A stretch of DNA of 64,000 nucleotides, from contig CM065325.1 of the NCBI GenBank assembly GCA_033032175.1, positions 12,986,930-13,050,929 on the forward strand, in the 5' to 3' direction. The stretch comes from Saturnia japonica (Eukaryota > Arthropoda > Insecta > Lepidoptera > Saturniidae). Under the pieces are notes generated by a model. It saw nothing but the letters and a program-made list of their open reading frames with translations. It was not told the DNA's origin and did no database searches. A program made the translations under genes and the position numbers. Below, one piece after another: positions 22,891-33,510 of the stretch; the first letter of the stretch is position 1, and the number at the start of each line of letters is the position of its first letter.

Positions 22891-23570
22891 ATGCCAATTA
22901 AATACAATGCTACTTAGCTAACACTGCTTCAAAATGACGTATTAGAAGCTAAATATATACAATCGCCTTAAATAAGGGACTCATTTAGCTCAGTTCTACT
23001 TTACAAAAAAATGATAATTAAATACGATGCTACTTAATCACCATTGCTTTAAAACGACGAATTAGAAGCTTATTTTATCTAATCCCCTTAAATAAAGAAC
23101 TCATTTTGCTGAGCAGCTGTAAAAAAAATGCTAATTAAATATGATGCTACTTATTGCTACCATCGCTTCGAAACGACGAATTAGAAGCTTAATTTATCCA
23201 ATTGCCTTAAATAAGGAACTCATTTTGCTGAGTTACTTTAAAAAAAAGCCCATTAACTACTTAGCTACCATTGCTTGAAAATGACGTATTAGAAGCTAAA
23301 TATGATATATCCAATAGCCCTACATAGGGAACTTTTTTGCTTAGCTTTACTTTTTAAAAAAATGCCAATTAAATACGATGCTACTTAGCTACCATTACCT
23401 GAAAACGACGAATTAGAAGCTAAATATATCCCATCGTCTTAAATAAAGAACTTCTATACTGAGCTGAGCTACTATAAAAAATCATTTAAATACGACGCTA
23501 AGAATAACTAGCATCGTTTGAAATCGACAAATACCCTAATAATATCCTATCGACTTAAATACGGAACAAA
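22891..23570. repeat. six-copy tandem repeat, unit about 115-120 bp, diverged
   Basis: Units begin at about 22891, 23011, 23128, 23247, 23362 and 23481 with ATGCCAATTAAATAC-like starts. Each contains GATGCTACTTAGCTACCATT, CGACGAATTAGAAGCT and CTTAAATAAAGAACTCATTT. Copies differ by many substitutions and small indels, so this is an old satellite-like array. No open frame persists through it. Confidence 0.8.
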
Positions 23571-23879
23571 AACAGTTCAGTAAGTTTCCATAAAGTCGTT
23601 AAGATAATAAAATCCAATAAAACGTACGGAATCACACACAAATGGCTATTGGAAATTCTAATCACTCAATCTCTGCATTTATACCTATCCGATGCCATTT
23701 CGTTTCGACATAAAAGAATCGGAATTTTCTATGAAACTCTCAATATTACGCCATCTCTCCAGAGAAGCTCAATAACAGATCCGGATGCATATAAGGTAAC
23801 GTACTCGCATTCAAATGCAATAATACCGGCTCAGTGCATTTTTCATCGGTTTGTTGAGAATTCAGCCTGCATATAACCT

Positions 23880-24215
23880 TCGCTTACTTCGAATAGAGGC
23901 TTCGCTCGTGGTGAAAGAGAGAGAGCCGATCTCCCTTTGCGTCTCTCGAGCGCTATCGCTTAGACTAGTCGCAACAGAACCGCCACCGCCTTCGTTCGCT
24001 TTCGGAGCCTTTTTCACTTTGCACATGTGATTAACTTTTTTTTATACACACTGAAGTAGAGAGTGCATTGGCGAGTTTTCTTTTTTCAGAACAAACATTT
24101 TAATTTCGCAAACGTTCCGTTATATTCATTTCATATTATTTTCGCGCGTATGAAAATGGGTTTTGGTGTGTCTATCACTAGACGGAGACTTTAAGTCGAC
24201 GCAGGTTTGTATAGT
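23880..24215 (+). promoter_or_regulatory. candidate promoter or 5' untranslated exon
   Basis: A GC-richer stretch with a GAGAGAGAG run (about 23923) and CGAGCGCTATCGC leads to AGTCGACGCAG|GTTTGT at about 24215, a usable splice donor. No frame is open across it. It could be a non-coding first exon of the PH-domain gene, whose ATG exon at 39201 has an upstream splice acceptor and so needs a 5' exon. The GTTTGT donor is weak and nothing links the two directly. Confidence 0.25.
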
Positions 24216-24579
24216 TAGGCTTTAAAATATTTTAGGCTAATACTGCATGTAATTCTTTTAGTGCCATTTATTTTTAAATAAAACATAATTTGTTTTATAT
24301 TTCAATAAGAAAAATCAACGATAAAGTACCTGATTATTTTGAGAACAAGAAGAACTGCTATGGTGAATATAACAATAAAATTTAGAGCACTGGTAATTTA
24401 AAAATATAAAAGTTATTAATTAAATTATTCTTTCGCGTGGATTAGTTAATAATATATTTACTGAATAGTTACTTCCAAAAGACCCCACCAATTTACATAA
24501 GTAAGATAAAACGTATTATTTGTCTTATTTTTCAACCTTAATTTTGTGATTTTAAAATAAATTTAGGTTTAAAATTAAG

Positions 24580-24815
24580 GTAAAAAAGGTTTAGGCAGAG
24601 ATGTACTAATGTACATCCACAGTTCAACGAGCATTTTTTTAGGTCCCATGTAGTAGGGAGCGAGCCTATTGCCATTAATCGGGCACAAAGCCAAACTCCG
24701 AGCTGCTACTGAGAATTTCATAGAAAAACACAATAACACTTTGCTCGACCAGGGAATCGAACCCAGGACCTTGACCATAGCAGTCGCCCTTGCGATCACT
24801 ATGCTAATGATGCAG
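24580..24815 (-). mobile_element. SINE-2, minus strand copy
   Basis: Its reverse complement carries the SINE-2 head with B-box CTGGGTTCGATTCCCTGG, then CAGTAGCAGCTCGGAGTTTG, CCGATTAATGGCAATAGGC and CATTAGTACATCTCTGCC, as in 3205-3480. Confidence 0.7.
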
Positions 24816-24954
24816 TTTAATTACATTTTCTATTTAATTTAAAATTTATTTGTTAAAAACTAACTAACGTCAGCGATTTCTTACACGTTAATTATAATAT
24901 AAAATTTTGTAAGAATATATATATATAATTCCTAAATAATTCAGGGATAGTGTA

Positions 24955-25045
24955 GTCACATAGAAAAAGAATTTTCTGAATCCGATCAGTAGTCCCAGGG
25001 ATTGCCTCATTTAAACATAACTTTACCTTTTACATATATAGATAA
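24955..25045 (-). mobile_element. Helitron-like H3, 5' end fragment
   Basis: TAGAAAAAGAATTTTCTGAA, TCCGATCAGTAGTCCCAGGG, TTTAAACATAACTTTACC match the 5' part of the element at 34684-35336 (region 35230-35325) in the same orientation. Confidence 0.5.
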
Positions 25046-25983
25046 ATTAAAAATAGACGAATAGGTATTTTAAACATTTAATTTTGGAGTGAAACATATT
25101 AAGCGGCGATTCGATAATTGTATGAGAATGGAGAATGAAATCACTATTTCAAGTAAGTAGGTACCTAAACCTGTTATGTATATTTCGTTACATGAGAGAG
25201 AAGAAAGATATAATGTGTAGAGGAAGAGAAACAAGAAAAGAGTTTCTGAAAAGTTTTATTTTCATTACGTGTATGATGCTGCAGTTGTAAGTAATCGAAT
25301 GATTACATTAGTAAATCTCATAATCGCCCACCGCTAATTGCTAGTTTACTTGTACCTTTGACATATAAAAAGAATAATGTCGTCACGAGACCAAAAAGCC
25401 GTGTTTTTGTAACGTATATTTTATCCATATAAAAAATATTTTTAAATAACTTTTTAAGGTGCAATTGTAACAACTATTATTTTTAGATATATTTTAAATG
25501 TGATATGTTTATAAATCGCAGGCACATACAATTATAAATGAAATAAAATAAGCTAGATTCTAATCTTTTATAACAATAAAACAAACAATTTATTTACAAT
25601 TATGACAGCTTTATAATTAAAAAGTACGGATAGGTAAGTACAACATAAGTTGTAAACACGATTAATCATTAGACAAACGGATTATTCAGTACATAAGACT
25701 ATAGAGAAATATCATTGCCTAGATACTCTAATATCGAATAAGTAACTAGAGGCCGACCCAAACTGGATTTTCAACTGACACCTAAATCAATTTCAACTCT
25801 TATTCTAGCGACAGTTGAAAGCGAAACTTATTTCAATAAATTATATTAGTAGGTACTTGCATTTATTGCTAAACTTATAACATAATTTATTACCAAATAT
25901 AATATAAAATATATATTTATATATATGAGTTGTTTTAATTTATTATGAATTGTAGTAGGTAAACTGAATTTTAAAATAATTTA
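25046..25983. other. gene-free AT-rich stretch
   Basis: I see no coding, tandem or transposon signature in this interval up to the BEL/Pao element. Confidence 0.4.
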
Positions 25984-26862
25984 TGTTGGGTACGCGTCAC
26001 TTCCCCTCTGCGTGAGGGAGGGGGGGGGGGGGGGTGACGTTTCCCCGGTTTGGACGGGCGTTTTGTTGCGCCGGATGCCCGTCTCGTAGATACCGTACGG
26101 ATGCCAGTGGGCGGCGTGATGTTAGTGGTGAGGGGGTCCGGGGGGTGCAATAATGCACGACCGCTTGAGGTGCCGGGTCTTCAATGAAAGTCGATATCTT
26201 GTTGATTGTTCGCAGGACGACCAAAGCTTTCTTCTTGTAGTTACTCGTTGCTTGTACTTGTAGACTCGTTGAGTTGCACCGTGCCCAATACGGCCCTTCT
26301 TCGAGCTTAAGTGGTTCGAGCAATGACCGTAAAGAGAGCCCCGTTTTATTTCGTGTTTATTTCGTGTTTTAACTTTACTTTTCGCTTTGGTTGCCCTGTT
26401 AAACTCTTTATATTTCTCTCATTATATATCCTATGTACACATGTTATATATCAAAATGTTCCTCTTTGAATTATCTATCCATTACATATTCACTTATAAT
26501 ATACATTACGTATACATTCCGTACATAAGCCAAAAACAATGTAATTTACGGGCGACATCACTATTTTCTGCTCGTAAAATCTCTATAACATTTGATATAC
26601 TTAATCTATTGGCTTACTTTATATGTTAATCTATTCTATATTAGCTATATTTTCACATATGTGACACACAATACATAATCGTTTATATACATCTTAACAT
26701 ACAACATGCAACTTGTAATGTAGCGTATTCGCTTACATTTTTCTATAATATTGTCAATATTAATCTATTTTATTGTAACACATAATATATAACACGTCAA
26801 TATAATAATAACACAAAATACCTTAACCTAAGACACGAAAAACAACTGTTCTGTCGCCAACA
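25984..26862 (-). repeat. 3' LTR of the BEL/Pao element, 879 bp
   Basis: This LTR is nearly identical to 32305-33168. It has a 15-base G run (26020-26034) against 11 in the other copy, and a tandem TTTATTTCGTG near 26345 present once in the other LTR. Two substitutions are visible (near 26045-26048 and at 26271). Confidence 0.93.
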
Positions 26863-26873
26863 TCCTCCCCCTC
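26863..26873 (-). promoter_or_regulatory. polypurine tract for plus-strand priming
   Basis: On the minus strand GAGGGGGAGGA lies immediately upstream of the 3' LTR, the expected position for the RNase H-resistant primer of second-strand synthesis. Confidence 0.75.
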
Positions 26874-26894
26874 GTGCGCAGCACCAATCTCCTG

Positions 26895-28337
26895 TCATGG
26901 CGACGCTGTCGTAGTCTGCCTGGATCCGTCGTTCTGTTGCTCGTAGCTCGTTGCAGGAACCAGCAGCACTACTTTGGAGCTCGGCCTCTTCAATGTTCCG
27001 CCGGCGGTGCGCACCTCTATCACTCGGATGCGGCCATCTGGTCCAGGGTGCGTTTGAGTAATGACGCCCCGGGGCCATGTGTTTCGTGGCAGTGTGGAGT
27101 CAATTATTAGGACAGTGTCTCCACACTGCAGGTCCTTTGTGTTTCGTCCATCGACCTTCCTGGTAAGCAGGGTGGGTAGGTATTCTTTCAGCCACCTGCT
27201 CCAGAAATGGTCGGCCATGCGCTGCGCCACCTTCCAGGTCCGTCGCCCGATGAGGTCTTCATCTGTGAAGGTTCCAATCCGTGGAGACCCGCAGGACCTT
27301 CCAATAAGGAAGTGATTGGGAGTCAGAGCCTCTTCACCTTCATTTTCCTCCGTGGTGACGAGCGGTCTTGCGTTTACCATGTGTTCCGCTTCCAAAAGAA
27401 GAGTGTGTAAGGTCTCTTCTTGCGGACACCTTTCCTTTAATGTCGCCGCTAGTGCCGTTTTGATGGAACGGACTAGGCGTTCCCACGCACCTCCCATATT
27501 TGGAGCCCCAGGTGGTATGAATTTCCACCGGATGCCCATCTTCTCTGCTGCGGTGGTGAGATCCTCCTTCTGCAAGCTCTTGACTGCTTCTTCTAGCTCT
27601 TTACTGGCTCCGACGAAGTTGGTTCCGTTATCGCTGTATATTGTGCTCTCGTGGCGCCGTCCTATCGCGATCGTCATTGGCCCAAAGTAGTCCACAGCGG
27701 TGCAGGTGAATGGCGGCTCGCCGAATCGTAACCGCTCTTTTGGTAAGTTTCCGGTGGGTGGTCTAGATGGTGCGCTTCGGTATACTTTGCACCATTGACA
27801 CTGGTATGCCACCGTCCGTACTGTCGATCGCAGCCCCAAAACCCAGTAGCGTTGTCTTATCTCGTTCATCACGGTTGCATGGTTCCCGTGGTTGAACGCT
27901 ACGTGGTAATGTCGTATGAGCAACCTCGTGATCTTGTTCTTGCCATCCAAGACTACGGGTCGTCGATATGCTCTTTCCATAAACGTAGCCGCGTCGATCC
28001 TTCCTTTGACTCGTAACAGTCCATCTTCCTTGATGATGTCAAGCTTCTTCAATTTGTTGTGTCCATCGGAGTCTCTTGATGCCGTAGGTTTCCCGAAACT
28101 CTCCTCTTGACTTCTCATCAGCAACAGTTTCTCCGCTTTTTCCAAGTGAGCCTTATCCAGAAGAAGGAACTTCTTTGCTTCTTTTGGTGTTGCTGCCTTC
28201 GTCACGTTCTTGAGCTTCCTTTTCTTTGCTCTTCTCCAAGTCGGGTCCTTCTTTTCCATCTTACGGGAAACAAGAGTGTGCTCCTTTCGCTTGCGACACA
28301 TGTCAATAAATTGAAGCACCTTGCCGTTGCTCTCCAT
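26895..28337 (-). pseudogene. BEL/Pao integrase and C-terminal region, internally deleted
   Basis: Integrase inserts the cDNA into the host chromosome. In this 480-codon frame the zinc-binding part (HYHVAFNH...CQWC, residues 143-183) is followed by the catalytic core: AVDYFGP (Asp216), YSDNGTNF (Asp236) and WERL (Glu286). Only 19 residues separate the two aspartates, where the family has roughly 50-60; the segment is missing without a frame change, with the junction near 27650. A C-terminal domain of the DUF5641 type (NHFLIGR...VLIIDSTLPRNTWPRG) is complete. The frame differs from that of the upstream pol because of a one-base loss near 28320, so the first Met is not a natural start. Confidence 0.85.
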
Positions 28338-31300
28338 AGCCTCGTCCAGCTCGAGAATCGTTCAGGTTCTGGTGTAGGCGGCTGATCCTTTGAGATCCTT
28401 GCGGTGGCAACAGTGTGCTTCTCTTTCTCTTCTCCCGTTGGTTTCGACTTGAATGAACGAGGTTCAGGCCAACTGGTCTCTTCTTGGCTCAGGAACGCGG
28501 GTCCCTTAAACCAACGGTGGTTCTGTCCGAAGTCTCGCGGCACCCCTCTTGTTGCGTCGTCCGCTGGGTTCTGACTGGTCGGTACCCAACGCCACTCTTG
28601 AGGTTTTGAGAGGTCCTCTATTTCCGCGAGTCGATGTGCCACGAACGGTTTGAACGTCCTTGGATCCGATCTTATCCACGAAAGGACTGTGCTTGAATCA
28701 GTCCAGTAGACTCGTCTCTTAATCTTCAGATCCAGTTCTACTTCCACCGCTCATGTCATCCGAGTGCCTAATAGCGCAGCTTGCAACTCTAGCCGCGGGA
28801 TGGATACTGGCTTGAGGGGAGTCACTCTTGCCTTGGCTGCTAGTAGTGCGACTTGATAGCCTCCTTGTCCTTTGCTCGCTCTGTAGTATACTGCGCAAGC
28901 GTAGGCTGTCTCGCTGGCGTCGGTGAACGCGTGCAGCTCCCCCTCGTCGCTCGAGTCCGTGAAGCATCTCGGGATACGTAGACCTTCCAGGATCTGTACG
29001 CTGGTGAGGTATTCTTTCCAGGCTTCTTGATCTTTCGGAGTGATTTCTTCATCCCAATCGACGCCGCTTCTCCATATGTTCTGTATGAGTACCTTCCCTT
29101 GTATGAGGACCGGTGACGCCACTCCCATAGGATCGAAGGTGGCCATGACCGCACTCGTTACTTCTCTCTTGGTAGGTCCTCTTCTTATCGCGACGTCCTC
29201 TTTGAGTTTGCGAAGGCACGTTCTGAAACCCAGTTCATCATCTCCCGTGCACCATAGCAAGCCCAGGGTCTTTTCTTCACTTGGTCCGATACTGATCTCT
29301 TGCTGCCCGGTCTCTTTGGTGAGGCTTCTTAACACGGAGTGATTGTTGGACGCCCATCCTCTCAATTCGAACTTGGCTTTCCGGTGGATGGTGTCCACAT
29401 CACTGGCTACTTTGATTGCCTCCTCTTCTGTGTCGAAACTCTGTAAGTAGTCGTCCATATAATGATTATGTTCTATTACGCTAGCAGCTTCCGGGAACTG
29501 ATCTTGATATTCGGCGGCATTCTTGTTCTTCACGAAGATTGCAGCACTAGGAGAGCAGGCGGCCCCAAATATGACTGATGTCATTCTGTATTCCTTGATG
29601 GGTCCTTCTGCTTGATTCCCCTTCCATAAGAACCTTAAGCTGTCACGGTCCTCTTCTCGTATCCGTATCTGAAGAAACATCTCTTTGATGTCTGCTACCA
29701 CAGCGATAGGTTTCTGGCGGAAGCGTAGCAGGACACCGAAGAGTGACTGCAGCAGGTCCGGGCCGGGTAAGAGCAGGTCGTTCAGACTCTTCCCTCCTGA
29801 CTTGGCAGCAGCGTCGAACACCAGGCGTTTCTTCTTCTTGGTGGGATGCGTGACAGCGAAATGTGGCAAGTACCACTTCCTCCTTGAAGTGGATTCTCCT
29901 TCGGCTTCTTCAGCGTATTCACTCTTCAATAGGTTCTCCATTTGGTTCTCGTATTCGATCTTCAGTTCTGGATCTTTCTGTAGCTTCTTCATGATCCCTT
30001 TCAGTCTTACTTCTGCGGCTTTGAAGTTGTCTGGCAACTCCTCAACATCGTTTTTCCACAGAAGCCCGACTTCGAAGCGTCCATCTTCCAAGCGTTGACA
30101 GGTTCTTTCCAATATGTCCATTGCTCTCTGGTCCTGGTCTGTGCTTGGTCTCTTAGGTAGAACCCCCAATGATTCTACCGCGAAATGGTCCTTCATCAAC
30201 TTCTCCAATGCTTCTTCACGTGCTGATACGTGTGCGCATGTGGTGAAGTTGACTGGTTTTGACGCGCCTCCATCGAACCCATGCAGCACCCATCCAAGTT
30301 GTGTGAAGGATGCTACTGGTTGGTTCTTCTTTCCTTTGCGCGTTCCTCTTGAGATGATGAGTTCCCAATTGTCTTGCCCTATTAAAAACTTGGGAGAACC
30401 CTCTTCGTGGTGCAGTTGATTCACCAGCTTCCTTAGGTGTGCGCAGTTCTCTATGGTGCTCCTCTCCAGTCTTTGAGGAGTCAGATGCATGTCATCAATG
30501 GTGCGCACCCCGGTGACTGTTCGCTTCTTGGACTGGTGTAGTCCCCTTATCTGCATGTTGAGCTTCATTGAATCCTTGCTTACCATGGATTTTCCACCCA
30601 CAGTCTCCAAATAAAGCGTCTCCTTAGGTCCTTTGAGGCCAACCTGTTCTGCCACCGTCGAGTCCAGGAGTGTGACTGTTGACCCCTCATCCAGCAGTGC
30701 CAGGACTTCAGCTGCTCCTGCTGGTCCATAGATCTCGACGGGAAGCATCTTTAAGTAGGCTCTTGAAGACCTGGTGCAGTTCACTGGTAGCCTCACGTTG
30801 TTGGCTACCTCTTTTCCATCTTCTTGCTTGGACTCTTCTCTGTCCTCATGAAGCAAGTTGTGATGCCATCGTTTGCAGGTTGTACATGAAGGTTTACGGC
30901 AGGTCTCTTTCCTATGCCTTCCGCTCAGGCACTTGTAGCATAGTCGCGATTCCTTCGCGATACTCCATCGTTTCTTTACAGGTGCTTGACGGAACTTTGG
31001 ACATTCCCGCAGGTAATGTCCCTCGTGGCAATGTGGGCATGCTGCTTTGTCTCTTCCTTCTCTTTCAATCCCCCGCTTTTCTCTATTTGGCCTCTCTTGG
31101 TCTATATGTTCGGTTGTAGTGTGCGCAGCTTGTCTCTTCGGCATCTGCCTCCTTGTTGTGGTGTCTGGTATCGCGTGTGGTCCACAGCGATCCGCCATCC
31201 TGTTCAGGAATACCGCCATCATGTTGAGGTCAGGATCCCCTTCGGCCTTGTCCGCTACGTAGTCGTACCAGCGGTACTTCAATATCGCTGTCATCTTGTC

Positions 31301-32266
31301 GACGATGCTCCTCAGTATCTCTGGAGATTGCAGGTATTGTGGTTTTCGCAGTCCTCGTATTGCCGCCACGGTGTTGTTGACGTTGCCTGCTAGCAAGCAT
31401 ACGTCATAGGCGTTGTCACTGATCGGTGGCAGTTTCTTTATCATGTCCAGTTCTGCCAGAACCAGTGCATCCGCTCTTCCATAACTCCGCTTCAGGGCTT
31501 CCATCACTTCCTCCGGTGTGCTCTCGGAGTACAGTTGGCTGCGAACTCCCTCTCTTGCTTCTCCCTTCAATTCTCTTCTTAATCTTGCCATGTTCTGTGT
31601 GGCAGAGAAGAGCGGAGCGGTGTCTTCGTATACAGCTTTGAAGGCCATCCATTCTCTTGTGTCACCATCGAATAGTGGTAGTTGGTGCACGTAGTCTGGC
31701 TGCGGCGCCTGGCTCTGGATCTGGACTCCCTTCAATGCTTCAGTGAGGACTCTTGCAAGGCTTTGATGACTCTTCTCCATATCGGCCTTAGTATCGGGTT
31801 CGCGTGCGGAAGGTGGGGGGGTCCGTATACACCCCTCCTTGGGTGCCTCCCCCTCGTGTCCCTCCTTGGAGACGCCCTCTGCAGCCTTCTGGACCCAGTC
31901 CCTGACTTGGTCCACCCGGTCTATTGGCTCTTCAATAACTGAGTCTTCTTCCTCGTTGTCCACCTGGATGAGTTCCAGTCGTAGCCTGGCAGCTGTCGTG
32001 GCTGCTTGTGCCTCTCGCAGCTCCTTATCGGCCAGTTCGGCGCGGGCTTCAAGCTCCTTCCGTCTTCTTGAAGACCTGATGGATGCAGGACGGTTCTTCT
32101 TCACCGTTGGTGCATCCTGGTCTTCCCTTGAAGCTGTTTCCCGCGTCGTGCCGGTGACGGTGGTCTCGTACGAAGTAACTTCTGTGGTCTCTGTGCTGCT
32201 CTCTTGTGGTGCAACCTCAAGCGGCTGCTCCCTCGGAGAGCCCCTCTGGCTCCTGGTGACTGGCAT
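28320..32266 (-). pseudogene. BEL/Pao gag-protease-reverse transcriptase-RNase H, one stop
   Basis: The frame opens at 32266, 39 bases inside the 5' LTR, and runs 1171 codons to a TGA at 28751-28753. It contains Gag (to about residue 400), zinc-knuckle cysteines (CPHCHEGHYLREC and CYKC, residues 410-470), an aspartic protease motif ALLDEGST (Asp526), reverse transcriptase with VADIKEMFLQI (Asp859) and YMDD (936-939), and the beginning of RNase H, AFTDAS (Asp1116) and LELQA. The same frame resumes after the stop (YWTDSSTVLSWIRSDP) and reaches about 28320, where the frameshift leads to integrase. A single nonsense change therefore truncates RNase H. Everything before it looks intact. Confidence 0.88.
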
Positions 32267-32284
32267 CCCGTAACGGTATCGAGG

Positions 32285-32302
32285 ATCCGGCTCGAAGGAC
32301 CA
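32285..32302 (-). promoter_or_regulatory. primer-binding site, complementary to tRNA-Tyr 3' end
   Basis: On the minus strand TGGTCCTTCGAGCCGGAT lies two bases inside the 5' LTR. It is complementary to a tRNA ending ATCCGGCTCGAAGGA plus CCA, which I recognise as the 3' end of insect tRNA-Tyr. It primes first-strand synthesis. Confidence 0.8.
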
Positions 32303-32304
32303 AC

Positions 32305-33168
32305 TGTTGGGTACGCGTCACTTCCCCTCTGCGTGAGGGAGGGGGGGGGGGTGACGTTTCCCCTGTTTGGACGGGCGTTTTGTTGCGCCGGATGCCCGTC
32401 TCGTAGATACCGTACGGATGCCAGTGGGCGGCGTGATGTTAGTGGTGAGGGGGTCCGGGGGGTGCAATAATGCACGACCGCTTGAGGTGCCGGGTCTTCA
32501 ATGAAAGTCGATATCTTGTTGATTGTTCGCAGGACGACCAAAGCTTTCTTCTTGTAGTTACTCGTTGCTTGTACTTGTAGACTCGTTGAATTGCACCGTG
32601 CCCAATACGGCCCTTCTTCGAGCTTAAGTGGTTCGAGCAATGACCGTAAAGAGAGCCCCGTTTTATTTCGTGTTTTAACTTTACTTTTCGCTTTGGTTGC
32701 CCTGTTAAACTCTTTATATTTCTCTCATTATATATCCTATGTACACATGTTATATATCAAAATGTTCCTCTTTGAATTATCTATCCATTACATATTCACT
32801 TATAATATACATTACGTATACATTCCGTACATAAGCCAAAAACAATGTAATTTACGGGCGACATCACTATTTTCTGCTCGTAAAATCTCTATAACATTTG
32901 ATATACTTAATCTATTGGCTTACTTTATATGTTAATCTATTCTATATTAGCTATATTTTCACATATGTGACACACAATACATAATCGTTTATATACATCT
33001 TAACATACAACATGCAACTTGTAATGTAGCGTATTCGCTTACATTTTTCTATAATATTGTCAATATTAATCTATTTTATTGTAACACATAATATATAACA
33101 CGTCAATATAATAATAACACAAAATACCTTAACCTAAGACACGAAAAACAACTGTTCTGTCGCCAACA
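32305..33168 (-). repeat. 5' LTR of the BEL/Pao element, 864 bp
   Basis: It begins TGTTGG and ends CCAACA (palindromic ends). It is the transcription-side LTR for the minus-strand element and nearly identical to 25984-26862, with an 11-base G run and a single TTTATTTCGTG unit. Confidence 0.93.
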
Positions 33169-33247
33169 ATTTATCTATTTATTATATACACTTTTATAAT
33201 TTTTAATAGTTTTCAAAACATTATAACAACTTACTAGATCGGAGAGA

Positions 33248-33510
33248 AAATGTGGGCGGCGTTTAATCCACTCAAGTGTATTTTCTCGGTTTTATCCCTA
33301 GATAATGTTACTAGAGCAAATATTTTTTACCATACGATCTATATCTACCATTACCATCTTCCTATGCTTTGATTTTTTTCTAATAATTAATTATTATAAC
33401 AACCAGGGCACCAGGAGTCTTATAAAATTATAAAAATTTCCCAGTTGTTAAGCTGTTATCAAATATCCAACAATAAATTTGACGAATATAAAAAATGTAA
33501 GAAAAGCATA
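33248..33510 (-). repeat. dispersed repeat D, copy 1, segment 1
   Basis: GGCGGCGTTTAATCCACTCA, ATCCCTAGATAATG, TACTAGAGCAAATATTTTTT and ATATCTACCATTACCATCTT match 59530-59745. The repeat resumes at 34591-34683 and again at 35337-35420, interrupted by two inserts. Confidence 0.6.

Larger units (their letters stand above)
25984..33168 (-). mobile_element. BEL/Pao LTR retrotransposon, structurally complete, pol-defective
   Basis: This is a 7185-bp element on the minus strand. Two LTRs begin TGTTGG and end CCAACA. A 5-bp target duplication ATTTA flanks it (25979-25983 and 33169-33173). It has a primer-binding site, a purine tract and gag-pro-pol coding sequence; no envelope gene is seen. The LTRs differ by two substitutions plus two length changes, so insertion was recent. 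The coding region nonetheless carries a stop, a frameshift and a short deletion in the integrase core. BEL/Pao is assigned from the domain order protease, reverse transcriptase, RNase H, integrase and the family-typical DEGS protease and YMDD motifs. Confidence 0.93.

Noticed and set aside
22891..23570. CRISPR-like array
   Set aside because: Units are directly adjacent, 115-120 bp and diverged throughout, with no constant repeat plus unique spacers; the genome is eukaryotic.
26874..32273. Many plus-strand ORFs of 60-146 codons inside the BEL/Pao element
   Set aside because: They are antisense shadows of the minus-strand gag-pol frames, with no domains of their own.
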